Shown here: piece by piece, positions 18,972 to 27,768 of the stretch | Position numbering within the stretch: the first letter of the stretch is position 1 | Layout of the letters: each line of letters begins with the position of its first letter | Assembly: GCA_020850735.1 (NCBI GenBank) | Contig: JADZEE010000077.1 | Coordinates: forward strand, 1 to 44,536 | From: Gammaproteobacteria bacterium | Lineage (GTDB): Bacteria > Pseudomonadota > Gammaproteobacteria > JADZEE01 | Direction: 5' to 3' | DNA: 44,536 nucleotides | Position numbers and translations under genes: made by a program | The notes under the pieces: generated by a model | Databases searched by the model: none | Told to the model about the DNA's origin: nothing | What the model saw: the letters and a program-made list of their open reading frames with translations, nothing else

Positions 18972-20375
18972 TCAGCGCGGATCGATTGGCGTGATGCGTC
19001 CGCACGCCCGCTCCAGCGCTTCGGCCGCGTCCAGGCACAGATCCTCGCGCATCGGCATTCCGATGATCTGCACGGCCTGCGGCAGACCCTCGGCGACACC
19101 GACCGGCACGATCACCACCGGCAGGCAGAGCAGGTTGACGGCGACGATGAGACGCTGGCTGTCCATGATCTCGCGCGCGCGGGCGCTGGATTCGATGTCC
19201 GCGCCGACCGCAAAAGGCGGTGCGGTCGACACTGGCCCGAGCACGATCGGATAGCGCTCCTGGAACAACCGCCAGTCGCGCAGCAGACGGGTGCGATCGG
19301 CCATGGCGTGCAGATAGCCGTCCCGGTCGAGGGTCGGAATGAACTCGTTGCACAGCTCGAGCGAGCGAATGGCGTCGGCCGATACGACCTGGCGCAGCAT
19401 GGGCATGAGCTGGGCGTGCACCTCGGTGAACAGCACCCGGCGCCACGACTCCATCGCCTCGACGATGTGCGGTGGCTCGATTTCCTCGACCGCGTAGCCG
19501 GCGTTCGCCAGCGCATCGGCGGCCACACGCACACCGGCGGCGACCTGCGGATCGACACCCATGCCGGCAGGATCTATCGTCATCGCGACCCGGATCGGCG
19601 CCGCCGGTGCCGATCCGCGCAACGGCGCCGCCACCCACCAGGGATCGCGTGGGTCCGGTCCGCTCATCGCCGCGAGCGCGACCCGCAGATCGGCGATCTC
19701 GCGCGCCATCGGCCCTTCCACGTACATGAGCTGAAAGCTGAGCGGCAACTCCGCCGGCATGTTGGCGTTGGCACGCGCGATGCGACCCAACGAGGGCTTC
19801 ACCGAGCACACGCCGCAGGCCTGCGCGGGATAGCGCAGCGAGCCACCGACGTCGTTGCCGAGTGCGAGCGGCGCCATACCGGTGGCAAGCGCCGCGGCGG
19901 CACCGCCGCTCGAGCCGCCGGCGACGCGGCTCGCATCCCAGGGGTTGCGCGTCGCGCCGTGCAGCGTCGACTCGCTGTGCCAGCGCAGAGCGAAATCGGG
20001 CAGGTTGGTCGAGGCCACCGGAATCGCGCCGGCGGCCCTGAGCTGCGCGACCACCGGCGCATCGGCCGGCGGCAGGTTCCGCGCCAGCGCCGGCACACCC
20101 TGCGTGGTCGGCCAGCCGGCGATATCGATATTCTCCTTGACGGTGAACGGCACGCCGTGCAGCGGTCCGACCGCCGCGCCGCGCGCCAGCGCCGCGTCAG
20201 CCGCGTCGGCCTCCGTGCGTGCCTGATCGGCGAAGATGCACGGGATGGCGCGGACGCTGTCGTTCACCGCTTCGATGCGCGCGATGATGGAGTCGACGGC
20301 CGCGCGCGCGCTGGACTCGCCATCCTTGATCCGCCGCGCGAGCGCGACGGCCCCCAGCTCCCAGAGCTCGCTCAT
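18972..20375 (-). CDS. Amidase-signature family hydrolase
   Basis: The 467-residue start at 20375 has a GAGGAG ribosome-binding site. The Ser-cisSer-Lys triad of the amidase signature family is present: K80 in TVKENID, the cis-Ser in the Gly-rich GGSSGGAAAALATG segment (near residue 155), and the nucleophile Ser in NDVGGSLRYPA (near 180). The family includes GatA, acylamide amidases and aryl-acylamidases. No gatB/gatC neighbours are present, so a stand-alone cytoplasmic amidase acting on a small amide is more likely than tRNA amidation. It lies downstream of a molybdopterin oxidoreductase gene on the same strand, about 150 bp apart, so the two may be linked. Confidence 0.88.
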   Translation of the reverse strand: MSELWELGAVALARRIKDGESSARAAVDSIIARIEAVNDSVRAIPCIFADQARTEADAADAALARGAAVGPLHGVPFTVKENIDIAGWPTTQGVPALARNLPPADAPVVAQLRAAGAIPVASTNLPDFALRWHSESTLHGATRNPWDASRVAGGSSGGAAAALATGMAPLALGNDVGGSLRYPAQACGVCSVKPSLGRIARANANMPAELPLSFQLMYVEGPMAREIADLRVALAAMSGPDPRDPWWVAAPLRGSAPAAPIRVAMTIDPAGMGVDPQVAAGVRVAADALANAGYAVEEIEPPHIVEAMESWRRVLFTEVHAQLMPMLRQVVSADAIRSLELCNEFIPTLDRDGYLHAMADRTRLLRDWRLFQERYPIVLGPVSTAPPFAVGADIESSARAREIMDSQRLIVAVNLLCLPVVIVPVGVAEGLPQAVQIIGMPMREDLCLDAAEALERACGRITPIDPR

Positions 20376-20525
20376 GTTCCGTTTCTCCTCATTCTGTTCA
20401 CGCGGCCGACGCGCCGCGCCGACTTGCCCTCACCCTGCGCCCGTGCCTGCCGGAGCTGGAACCCACGGACTCGCCATGCTCCCCGTTTCTTGCGTTCGTG
20501 ACGGCCGGCGGGCACCAGGCCCTCC

Positions 20526-22565
20526 TCAGTCAGCCGCCACTTCCACCCGCGCATCGTACCCTGACTGTCCGGTCGTGAATCCGAAGATGTCCACCGCGGC
20601 GTCGGGCAGCGAGGCCCCGCCATACATCAGGGTGTTCAGCCCCGGCCAGCCATCGTGCATCCACACCGTCCCGGCCGGCACGTCGTCGGTGACGCGTACC
20701 CGCGCTCTGAACTCGCCGTCATCGTTGTGCACGCGCACGTCGCTCCCGTCGGTAATACCCCGTGCAGCCGCGTCGGCCGGCGCGAGCCACAGCTCCGGCT
20801 GCGGATCGCGGGCGGCGAGCGTGGGCAACGCGCGGCCGTGGTCGTAGAAGCTGTGGAAGTGTGACAGGGTACGGCCGTTGCGCAGCGCGAGCGGGTAGCG
20901 CGATGCTTCCTGCGGCGCCGGCTCGGGTAACGGCGGCAGACCGACCGCAGCGGCGCGCTCGGAGTAGAACTCGATCTTTCCCGACGGCGTCAAATAGCGG
21001 TGATCCGGGTGCGCGACATGGGACACGTTCATGGCGCCGATACCGCCGGCCGCACGCAGGGACGCGACGGTGGCGTGTCCCGTGGCCGGGTGATCGAGCA
21101 CCGCATCGATGTGCCCGCCGTCGTGCTTCCAGGGATAGAAGTCGTCGATACCGAGGCGCTCGGCAAGCGCCCGGACCACGTCCGTGCTCGAACGCGCCTC
21201 ACCCGCCGGCGCGAGCGCCCGGTCCATCAGGTACAGGTGGGTGGGCGTTCCCTTGCAGCCGAGGTCCTCGAGCCAGGACGTTGCCGGCAGCACGATGTCG
21301 GCGGCGCACCGGGCGGTCTCGTTCATGAACAGGTCGTGGCACACGATGAGATCCATGCCGTCGAAACCACGGCCCACGCGGCCCGTGTCGGCGAACGAGG
21401 ACAGCATGTCGGTGCCGAACAGCAGCATCGCGCGCAGGCGACCGTCGCACACGGCGTCGATGATCGCCGACATCTGATTGGGGATGTAATCGCCCGGCGG
21501 ACGGGCCTCGAAATTGACGATGTTCGCCAGACCGTGACCGTGCGGCATGCCGGCATGGCGCGGGCCGAAACCCGCGCCCGGTTTGCCGAGCTTGCCCGTC
21601 AGCGGCGGCAGACAGGAGATGGCACGGCTCGCCATCCAGCCGTGCCGATCCTTGTACATCGAGCTGCCGGACATGAGCAGCATCGCCCGGGCAGTGTGCG
21701 CGTAGCTGCGTGCCAGGGCGACGATGGCATCGGCACCGACGCCGGTGACGCTGGCGCCCCAGGACGGGGTGAATCGGCGAACGTGCTCCGCGAGCGCTTC
21801 GAAACCGACGGTGTGCGCCGCGATGAAATCCTCGTCGTACAGTTTCTCGGCGACGATGACGTGCATCAGCGCCAGCGCCAGTGCGGCGTCGGTTCCGGGA
21901 CGGACGAGGTGGTACTCGTCGGCGGATCGGCAGGCCTCGCTCACGCGCACGTCGATGGCGACGACGCGTGCGCCGCGGCGCTTCGCGGCCGAGACGTGAC
22001 GCGCCGTGTTGGGCTGACTGGCGAAATTCGAGCCCCACAGCACGATGAGATCGGCGTGTGCGCTCATGTCTTCCTTGGTGTTGGCCTCGAGCGCCCCCGT
22101 CAGCGCAATGCCGAAACCACCGAGCCCCCAACAGATCATCGACGACTCCCACCACTGGCAACCGGCCATGTTGGCGAAACGCAAGACGAGCTGATAGTTG
22201 GCGAAAGTGCCGAAATCATTGGCCACGTTCCCGTGTCCTCCCCAGACCCCGACGGCGTCACGCCCCAGTCTGTCCACGGTCGAGGCGATGCGATCCAGTG
22301 CCTCGTCCCAGCCAATACGCTCCCACGAGTCGCTGCCGCGACGCCTGCGCGCCCGCGGATACAGCACGCGTTCGGGGTTGCCGATGATCTCGTGTGCGGC
22401 GCGCCCGCGCACGCACAGAAATCCCCGGCTGTCCGGGTTGTCCCGATCGCCGGTCACTTCCACCAGGGCATCGTCGCCCTCGACCGTCACGAGCATCCCG
22501 CAAAGCGTCGGATGACAGTTCATCGGGCACATGGTGCGAATGGTGCGGCGGGCAGTGTCGGTCAT
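20526..22565 (-). CDS. Molybdopterin oxidoreductase, formate dehydrogenase/thiosulfate reductase-like, stand-alone
   Basis: The product has 679 residues when started at the ATG at 22565 (MTDTARRTIRTMCPMNC). An N-terminal [4Fe-4S] site is formed by C13, C17, C22 and C51. The Mo-ligand position is probably C145 in ESSMICWGLGGFG, equivalent to the Sec/Cys of formate dehydrogenases. The C-terminal molydopterin dinucleotide-binding domain follows (about 560-670). There is no twin-arginine signal, so it should be cytoplasmic. No gene for an iron-sulfur or membrane partner is adjacent, unlike the operon at the window start. The substrate is unknown; this branch includes many uncharacterised oxidoreductases. 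Confidence 0.88.
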   Translation of the reverse strand: MTDTARRTIRTMCPMNCHPTLCGMLVTVEGDDALVEVTGDRDNPDSRGFLCVRGRAAHEIIGNPERVLYPRARRRRGSDSWERIGWDEALDRIASTVDRLGRDAVGVWGGHGNVANDFGTFANYQLVLRFANMAGCQWWESSMICWGLGGFGIALTGALEANTKEDMSAHADLIVLWGSNFASQPNTARHVSAAKRRGARVVAIDVRVSEACRSADEYHLVRPGTDAALALALMHVIVAEKLYDEDFIAAHTVGFEALAEHVRRFTPSWGASVTGVGADAIVALARSYAHTARAMLLMSGSSMYKDRHGWMASRAISCLPPLTGKLGKPGAGFGPRHAGMPHGHGLANIVNFEARPPGDYIPNQMSAIIDAVCDGRLRAMLLFGTDMLSSFADTGRVGRGFDGMDLIVCHDLFMNETARCAADIVLPATSWLEDLGCKGTPTHLYLMDRALAPAGEARSSTDVVRALAERLGIDDFYPWKHDGGHIDAVLDHPATGHATVASLRAAGGIGAMNVSHVAHPDHRYLTPSGKIEFYSERAAAVGLPPLPEPAPQEASRYPLALRNGRTLSHFHSFYDHGRALPTLAARDPQPELWLAPADAAARGITDGSDVRVHNDDGEFRARVRVTDDVPAGTVWMHDGWPGLNTLMYGGASLPDAAVDIFGFTTGQSGYDARVEVAAD

Positions 22566-22759
22566 GGCGGCTCGGGTCCTGCAGTATGGTGCGGTGCTCC
22601 GCAACATAGGCGCTCACCGCCCGCAGGGCAAGATCCGTGCCCCGCCCGTGCGCGCAGGGCACCGCCACCGTTCGGGCCCGGGTCCGGAGCGGCGCAGCAC
22701 CAGCGCCGCGCGGGCCGTGCCGTCCGCGCCCACCGTCGCCGGTCCCGGCCATCCGTTCC

Positions 22760-23060
22760 CCGGCCCGCGCAACGATCCGTTCATGCTGATGATCGCCGGC
22801 ACCAGTGTGCTCATGTTCAGCGGCAACGTCGCCGGTAACCGGCTGTTCTCCGTGCTGGTCGGCACACCCGTGACGCAGGCCGGGCAGACGTACGGCTATC
22901 TCGTCAGTTTTAGTGCCGAGGATCGGCGACGACCAGGACGCGCGCCAGGCGCAGGAGCAGATCCTGGCAGGTTGGGAAAAATGATCGCTCGCGCTCGACA
23001 TCGACGACGACGAGCCGATCATGGTTAACATCCGCTGCCGCGCAGCCAGAGACCAAGGAC
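22760..23060 (+). pseudogene. Decayed coding fragment, possibly the C-terminus of a Rieske-type oxygenase
   Basis: Two blocks with coding character lie in different frames. Frame 1 (about 22760-22920) reads PFMLMIAGTSVLMFSGN onward to GYLVSFS. Frame 2 then reads DDQDARQAQEQILAGWEK, an in-frame TGA at 22982-22984, then LDIDDDEPIMVNIRC. A frameshift and a nonsense codon break the gene. The end resembles the C-terminal part of ring-hydroxylating oxygenase alpha subunits, where a DIPIWENKRY-like stretch occurs. That similarity is weak and no Rieske or iron-ligand motif remains, so the family is a guess. Confidence 0.4.
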
Positions 23061-23318
23061 ATCGATCTCCTCGTCCGCCAGTTCTTCGGTAGCCGGTTCA
23101 TCGTCCCGGACCTCGCTGCCTACGTTCACCACCACCTCGGCTTTCGCCGGGGAAGGCCAGCCTGGAACATCCAGGAGATCTGCGCGAGCTTTCTCGACGC
23201 CACTGAACTCGCCTGGAACATGGTGCGCGCCGGCGGCCCGTAGCGGCGCGTGCTGGTGATGGCCGTGGCGGCGCTCGAAACCGGCGGCTGGGGCACCGAT
23301 CCGACCTCGCCCGTCGAC
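23052..23318 (+). pseudogene. Ketosynthase III (FabH)-like fragment with internal TAG
   Basis: Frame 3 reads VPDLAAYVHHHLGF, then NIQEICASFLDATELAWNMV, then a TAG stop at 23241-23243, then RRVLVMAVAALETGGWGTD in the same frame. The pattern resembles the region around the active-site cysteine of FabH/KAS III proteins (A-F-D-I-x-x-A-C-S-G-F, later R-V-L-V-V-x-x-E). Only about 90 codons remain of a gene that normally has over 300. The two ends and the stop codon mark it as non-functional. Confidence 0.45.
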
Positions 23319-23639
23319 ACCCTGCGCCGCACCCGGCACTCGCTGGCCAATATCATGATCGACCGCCATGGCGACACGGCGGTGGTGGAATCGCACGTGC
23401 TCGCCTATCACGAGTGGGAGATGGCGTCGGGCACGCACGACGAGATCGTCGGCGGACGCTACATCGATCGCTTCGAACGCCGCGACGGCGCGTGGAAGAT
23501 CGCGGATCGCCGCTGCGTGTTCGAGTGGTCGCGACTGGAGCGGTGCACCGTGCGCTTCTTCGAGCGCATGCCCGGGCGGTACACGCGCGGCGCGCACGCG
23601 CCGGACGATTATCTGTACACCCTGCTCGCGGCGCGCTGA
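23319..23639 (+). pseudogene. C-terminal fragment of an NTF2/SnoaL-like protein
   Basis: In the same frame as the preceding fragment, TRHSLANIMIDRHGDTAVVES, YHEWE, GGRYIDRFERRDGAWKIADRR and FEWSRLE follow. These match the second half of SnoaL-like NTF2 superfamily proteins, which are often encoded with ring-hydroxylating oxygenases. The N-terminal half, with the catalytic Asp/His/Tyr region, is missing and replaced by the ketosynthase-like piece. A short ORF from 23262 could still be translated (125 residues), but a folded NTF2 cone is not expected from it. Confidence 0.6.
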
Positions 23640-23675
23640 TCGTTCGCGCCGGCGGCGACCGGCGCTGCCGGGGGC

Positions 23676-24527
23676 TCAGCTCGCGCGGTACCTGCGGCCG
23701 CGCAGCAACAGCAGCGCGGTCCCGACCAGGGCGAGGGTGGTCGGCTCGGGCACGCCGCCCGGACCCGGATCGAAGTTCGCGCGCAGTCCCATCAGGCCAT
23801 TGATCTCATTGTCGCCGTCCGCCTGCAACGCACCCGGGCCGCCCCAGATCACGCTCGCGTAGCGGAAGGTGCCGCCGTTCGGCGCGCCGACGGCGTAGAC
23901 GAAACCGTCCCACAGGACGCTGGTATCGGCATAGATCCCCTCGAGCCAGACCCGTTCCGTCACCGCCTGGACCCAGTTCACCAGGTCGTTGGACAGGTAG
24001 ACGGTGGACTCGATCGCCTCCTGGGGCAGCGGGCCGTGGTCGATGGTATTGAACACGGCCGCCTTGGCCGCGGCGAAGCCGAGATCGAACACCGTCGCGC
24101 CGATCGTGTTGTTGGTCTGCACCCAGTACTGGTCGATACCGTTGGCGGCCGGCCCGGCCGTGATGCCAGGTATGTCGTAGGCATAGGTGCCGTCGATGCC
24201 GGGTTGAACGACTCCGGGCTGGTCCAGCGAGCGGCCGCCACTGCCGGCGCCCGGATTGGCGATCATGTCGGTCCCGTTGAAGCGGATCATCTGGGCCGCG
24301 GCATAGCCGGTGGCGTCGAACCAGCCGTCGTCGAGAAGCTGGCCGTCGATCACCTGCTGGCGTGTGGTCGCGTTGTTGGCGCCGAAGTACAGGCCGGCGA
24401 AGGTGCCGACGTTCGCGCCCTGCCACGAGCGCGCGTCGTTGGGATCAGTGAGCAGCGCGGCATGCGTCGTCGTCACCGTGGACGCGAGCAGCAGGCAAAC
24501 CGGGGCAAATCGTACGCTACGCAGCAT
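23676..24527 (-). CDS. PEP-CTERM sorting-domain protein, exported
   Basis: The product has 283 residues from the ATG at 24527, which has a GGTGGAG ribosome-binding site. A signal peptide (MLRSVRFAPVCLLLAS, cleavage near HAA) is followed by a secreted domain rich in Gly, Asn, Asp and Trp. The C-terminal signal has VPEPTT (motif), a short hydrophobic helix (LALVGTALLLL) and a basic end (RGRRYRAS). Exosortases recognise such tails and attach the protein to the cell surface or exopolysaccharide. No exosortase gene is in the window. The middle domain is not recognised; phrases such as STVYLSNDLVNW suggest a beta-sandwich found in other PEP-CTERM proteins. Confidence 0.9.
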   Translation of the reverse strand: MLRSVRFAPVCLLLASTVTTTHAALLTDPNDARSWQGANVGTFAGLYFGANNATTRQQVIDGQLLDDGWFDATGYAAAQMIRFNGTDMIANPGAGSGGRSLDQPGVVQPGIDGTYAYDIPGITAGPAANGIDQYWVQTNNTIGATVFDLGFAAAKAAVFNTIDHGPLPQEAIESTVYLSNDLVNWVQAVTERVWLEGIYADTSVLWDGFVYAVGAPNGGTFRYASVIWGGPGALQADGDNEINGLMGLRANFDPGPGGVPEPTTLALVGTALLLLRGRRYRAS

Positions 24528-24582
24528 GGTCGTTCTCCACCTTGACAGTATCACTACCCGGGGACAGCTCTGCCAAGCAAAA

Positions 24583-24597
24583 GGCAAATTTCATGCC
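24583..24597 (-). promoter_or_regulatory. Candidate sigma-54 (-24/-12) promoter of the PEP-CTERM gene
   Basis: On the minus strand the sequence is GGCATG-AAAT-TTGCC, against the sigma-54 consensus TGGCACG-N4-TTGCW. The GG and GC pairs are correctly spaced by 10 bases. It lies about 56 bp upstream of the start codon. PEP-CTERM genes of exosortase-bearing proteobacteria are often under sigma-54 with the PrsK/PrsR two-component system. Confidence 0.5.
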
Positions 24598-25069
24598 TAC
24601 ATAGATAAATCAGTCACTTGAAGATGATCGGCTGGTATGGCGCCGTCACTCTGTAAACTCCATTGACAAAACGGTGCGTGCGCGGCGGCGCGCCGCCCGC
24701 GACACGTGTATGCGCACCCGCGCGCAGGAGGCCCTGGTCGAGCGGCTCGACCGGGCGTAACCCGAGCGATGTTGCGCGGTGTCGGCCGGCCTATGACGGC
24801 CGGCCTATGACCTGGTCCATCGCGATCGACACCTCGCGCGACACCGCCGCGAACACCTCGGCCGGTATCACCGCGAACGATGCATGCGCTCGTGCTTGCG
24901 GAGCGGCATCGACCGCACAGCCGGCGGTCGTGGTAAACGACACCGGAAAAGCGCATGCTGCACGGGCGGCATGCAGCGTTTTCGACGCGCGGCCCGGGTC
25001 GATCGTTTGTCCTGATCTCCGCGCGCAGCCCGCCACGAAAAGGCGCCAGCCCGCGCGGAGCGGCACTGA
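24598..25069. other. Intergenic region with a tandem 14-bp duplication
   Basis: About 470 bp lie between the PEP-CTERM promoter and two small hypothetical genes. GGCCGGCCTATGAC occurs twice in direct tandem (24784-24797 and 24798-24811). A minus-strand open frame ending at 24791 has a tail that reads like protein (EVFAAVSREVSIAMDQVIG), possibly a gene remnant, but most of that frame is Arg-rich shadow. Nothing else is seen. Confidence 0.4.
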
Positions 25070-25309
25070 ATGCGAACCAACGTCACCGACATCAACTACG
25101 GCACTGCGCTGCGCACGGCGCGCCGTCGGCGCGAGATGGAAGCGCAATTCCTGCTCGTCCAGTACGAACAGGTCAACGGCAGGCCCGCACGGATGATGGC
25201 CGAGGTGCGCGCCTGGGTACGCCGCGCCCGGGCAGACGGCAGCTTGCTGCCGGCGACCGACGTCAATATCGGCCGCTACCAGGCGGCCGGGCTGCTGCCG
25301 CCCTGCTGA
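25070..25309 (+). CDS. Small hypothetical protein, 79 residues
   Basis: The ORF starts with ATG at 25070, with GGAG about 12 bp upstream. The product is basic and helix-prone (ALRTARRRREMEAQF), without membrane segments, cysteine motifs or a recognised domain. A second small ORF follows 35 bp later, and the two may form a short operon. The composition is less biased than that of shadow frames in this window, which supports it modestly. I do not recognise a family. Confidence 0.45.
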   Translation: MRTNVTDINYGTALRTARRRREMEAQFLLVQYEQVNGRPARMMAEVRAWVRRARADGSLLPATDVNIGRYQAAGLLPPC

Positions 25310-25344
25310 TCCCGCGACGCGACCGCTTTCCAGCGGTGACCGGC

Positions 25345-25557
25345 ATGCGCGACATACGACTGACCTGCACCGAATACGTGGCTGAACTGAACCGGGTGCT
25401 GCACCGGCACCGGGAATACCGTCGTGGCATGCAGTTCGTCCAGACCGAGACCGGTTACGCAATGGTGACCGCGGGCGAGGGTGCGCGCTGCAACCGGGCG
25501 GTGTTTGCCGAAGTCGAGGTCATGGTCGCGCGCGCGTTCAACCGCAGCGACGCTTGA
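25345..25557 (+). CDS. Small hypothetical protein, 70 residues
   Basis: The ORF from ATG at 25345 encodes MRDIRLTCTEYVAELNRVLHR and ends FNRSDA. It is amphipathic and soluble, with no recognised domain. The ribosome-binding site is weak (GCGGTG), so the start is uncertain and the frame is open well upstream. It follows another small ORF on the same strand and converges with the EamA transporter gene. The function is unknown. Confidence 0.4.
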   Translation: MRDIRLTCTEYVAELNRVLHRHREYRRGMQFVQTETGYAMVTAGEGARCNRAVFAEVEVMVARAFNRSDA

Positions 25558-25579
25558 GCGGCGCGCGACCAGCGCGCGT

Positions 25580-26521
25580 TCAATCCCCCCGATCTGACGA
25601 CAAAAGGTCGTGGCGCAGCCTCAGGTCTCCGGAGTTGATCGCCGGGGCGCGCACGCCGCGGCGCGCGAAAATGCCGGTCACCAGCGTCGTGCCGGCGAGG
25701 ATGACGGCGCAGCCGACGAGCATGTTCCAGGTCACGACCTCGTCCAGGAACACGAAGCCCCACAACATCGCCGTCGCCGGCACGAGAAAGGTCACCGTGA
25801 TGGCGCGCGTCGCGCCGACGCGGGCGAGGAGTCGGAAGAACTGGACGTAGCCGAGCGCCGTGCAAAACACACCGAGCGCCGCCACGCGCAGCCAGGCGCC
25901 GGTGCCGGGCAGGTGCTCGGGCCATGCCGCGATGGTGAATGGCAGCAGGGCGAGCGCGCCGACGGCAAGGCTCACCGCCGAGGTGGCGAGCGCGGGCACC
26001 AGCGCGAGCCGGTGCTTGATGTAATTGGCGATGGCACCGTATTGCACCGAGGCGAGCAGTGCGGCGATAACGGCAAGTCCGGTGCCGCCGGGTTTGAGGT
26101 CGATGCGCCCCTGGACCAACACCACCACGCCGGTGAAGCCGAGCGCAAGGCCGAGCACCTGCGCCGCCGTGAGCCGATCGCGCAGCCACAGCAGTCCCAC
26201 CAGGGCCGTGAACAGCGGCGTGACCGCATTGAGGATCGCCGCATAACCGGTCGTCAGCGTCTGCATGGCGTAGGCATACAGTGCGAACGGCACGGCCGCG
26301 TTGAACAGCCCGACCAGCGTCAGCGAGCGCAGGTGCCCGCGCGCGAACTGCAGTCCGCCGCGCAACCACAGGATCGGCAGGAGAAACGCCGCGGCAAAAC
26401 CGATGCGCAGGCCCGCGACCGGCACCGGACCGAACTCGGGCACGGTCGTGCGCACGAGCAGGAACGAGCCGCCCCAGAGAAAGGCGAGCAGTACGAGGTC
26501 GAACAAGTCGCGTGGTCGCAT
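25580..26521 (-). CDS. EamA-family (DMT superfamily) transporter, 10 TM
   Basis: The product is 313 residues with about ten hydrophobic helices arranged as two EamA repeats of five. The first begins LVLLAFLWGGSFLLVR; the second begins near residue 150 (LAVIAALLASVQYGAIANY). DMT exporters of this type move amino acids, metabolites or drugs out across the inner membrane. It is the last gene of a minus-strand run that includes a CoA ligase, a reductase, a hydrolase and a binding protein, 142 bp after the preceding gene. It may export a product of that pathway, or be independent. The substrate is unknown. Confidence 0.88.
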   Translation of the reverse strand: MRPRDLFDLVLLAFLWGGSFLLVRTTVPEFGPVPVAGLRIGFAAAFLLPILWLRGGLQFARGHLRSLTLVGLFNAAVPFALYAYAMQTLTTGYAAILNAVTPLFTALVGLLWLRDRLTAAQVLGLALGFTGVVVLVQGRIDLKPGGTGLAVIAALLASVQYGAIANYIKHRLALVPALATSAVSLAVGALALLPFTIAAWPEHLPGTGAWLRVAALGVFCTALGYVQFFRLLARVGATRAITVTFLVPATAMLWGFVFLDEVVTWNMLVGCAVILAGTTLVTGIFARRGVRAPAINSGDLRLRHDLLSSDRGD

Positions 26522-26663
26522 GGAAGAGCGGAATCGTCTCGGTCGCCCCGGGACCGGGGCGCGCAGGATACCGGAGCAAGGCTGACCCGCCTAACGGCCC
26601 GCAGCGCGCGTCCGTGCGTTCGTCGCGAAGTCGAAGCCGACGCAGGCGCCGCCGTCGCCGCGT

Positions 26664-27656
26664 TCAGGCGTTCACGTCGATGACGACGCGTCCGCGCGTG
26701 CGTCCGGCGACGATGTCGGCGGCGAGTTCCGGGGTGCGCGCGAGCGGCTCGACGGTGGTCATCGAGTCCAGCAGGGCGGGATCCAGATCGCGGGCGAGAC
26801 GGTCCCAGGCCGCGACCCGCTTGGCCATCGGCGCCATGACCGAGTCCACGCCGAGCAAGGCCACATCGCGCAGGATGAACGGGTACACGGTGGCAGGCAG
26901 ATCCGTGCCACCGGCAAGGCCGCAGGCCGCCACTGCGCCGTCGTACCTGGTCTGCGCCAGAACGTTGGCGAGCGTCTGGCCGCCGACGCAGTCGATCGCC
27001 CCGGCCCACTGCTCGGCGTCGATCGGCTTGCCCTTGCCGGCGAGCGTGGCGCGCTCGACGATCGTGGTCGCCCCGAGGCCTTTGAGATAAGCGGCGATCT
27101 CCGCGCGGCCGGTGGACGCAGCCACCTCGTAACCGAGCCTGGCGAGCAGTGCAATCGCCACCGAGCCCACGCCGCCGCCCGCGCCGGTCACCAGCACCGG
27201 GCCGTTGCCGGGGCGCACGCCCGCGTGTTCGAGTTCCAGCACGCACAGCATCGCCGTGTAGCCGGCCGTGCCGATCGCCATCGCCTGCTTCGCATCGAAC
27301 GCCCCGGGAATGCGCACCAGCCACTCCGGGCGCAGGCGCTGGCGCTGGCTGTAGCCGCCCCAGTACCGCTCGGACAGACCGTAGCCGTTCACCAGCACAC
27401 GGTCACCGGGTTTGAATTCGGGGCTGGCGGACTGCGCCACCGTGCCGGCGAGATCGATGCCGGCCACCATCGGGAACTTCCTGCAGATCGGGATGCGGCC
27501 GGTGAGCGCGAGACCGTCCTTGTAGTTCACCGTCGAGTAGGCGATATCGACGAGCACGTCGCCCTCCGGCAGATCGCCGAGCTTCAGCGACTTCACCGCC
27601 ACCTGCTGTTTGCCGTCGACCTCGTCAACCACCACCGCCCTGAATGAACCCGTCAT
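26664..27656 (-). CDS. MDR-family oxidoreductase, acrylyl-CoA reductase-like (AcuI/YhdH)
   Basis: The product has 330 residues from ATG at 27656 with a G-rich ribosome-binding site. The sequence follows the YhdH/AcuI pattern: an early STVNYKDGLALTG motif, GIDLAGTV, a Rossmann fold with VTGAGGGVGSVAIALL (near residues 150-165), and CGLAGG...FILRDVALLGVDS near the end. It lacks the zinc-binding cysteines of alcohol dehydrogenases. AcuI-type enzymes reduce acrylyl-CoA to propionyl-CoA with NADPH. The gene lies 112 bp downstream of a CoA-ligase-like gene, in keeping with reduction of an unsaturated acyl-CoA. Which acyl-CoA is not evident. Confidence 0.87.
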   Translation of the reverse strand: MTGSFRAVVVDEVDGKQQVAVKSLKLGDLPEGDVLVDIAYSTVNYKDGLALTGRIPICRKFPMVAGIDLAGTVAQSASPEFKPGDRVLVNGYGLSERYWGGYSQRQRLRPEWLVRIPGAFDAKQAMAIGTAGYTAMLCVLELEHAGVRPGNGPVLVTGAGGGVGSVAIALLARLGYEVAASTGRAEIAAYLKGLGATTIVERATLAGKGKPIDAEQWAGAIDCVGGQTLANVLAQTRYDGAVAACGLAGGTDLPATVYPFILRDVALLGVDSVMAPMAKRVAAWDRLARDLDPALLDSMTTVEPLARTPELAADIVAGRTRGRVVIDVNA

Positions 27657-27768
27657 GTCCGTGCGACCCCCGCCGCCGTGATTTATCGTGAACGCCCGTA
27701 CTCTAGTCGGAATCGCCACGGGCCGCGACCAGTGCCAGCAATCCGTCTTCGCGGCCGGGCAGGTACCG

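Noticed and set aside
18972..20375. GatA subunit of the tRNA-dependent amidotransferase
   Set aside because: gatB and gatC are absent, and the neighbours point to a stand-alone amidase.
24791..25462. A 223-codon minus-strand gene opposite two small ORFs
   Set aside because: Most of it is Arg/Ser/Gly-rich shadow sequence. Only the last 30 or so residues look like protein, so at best it is a remnant.
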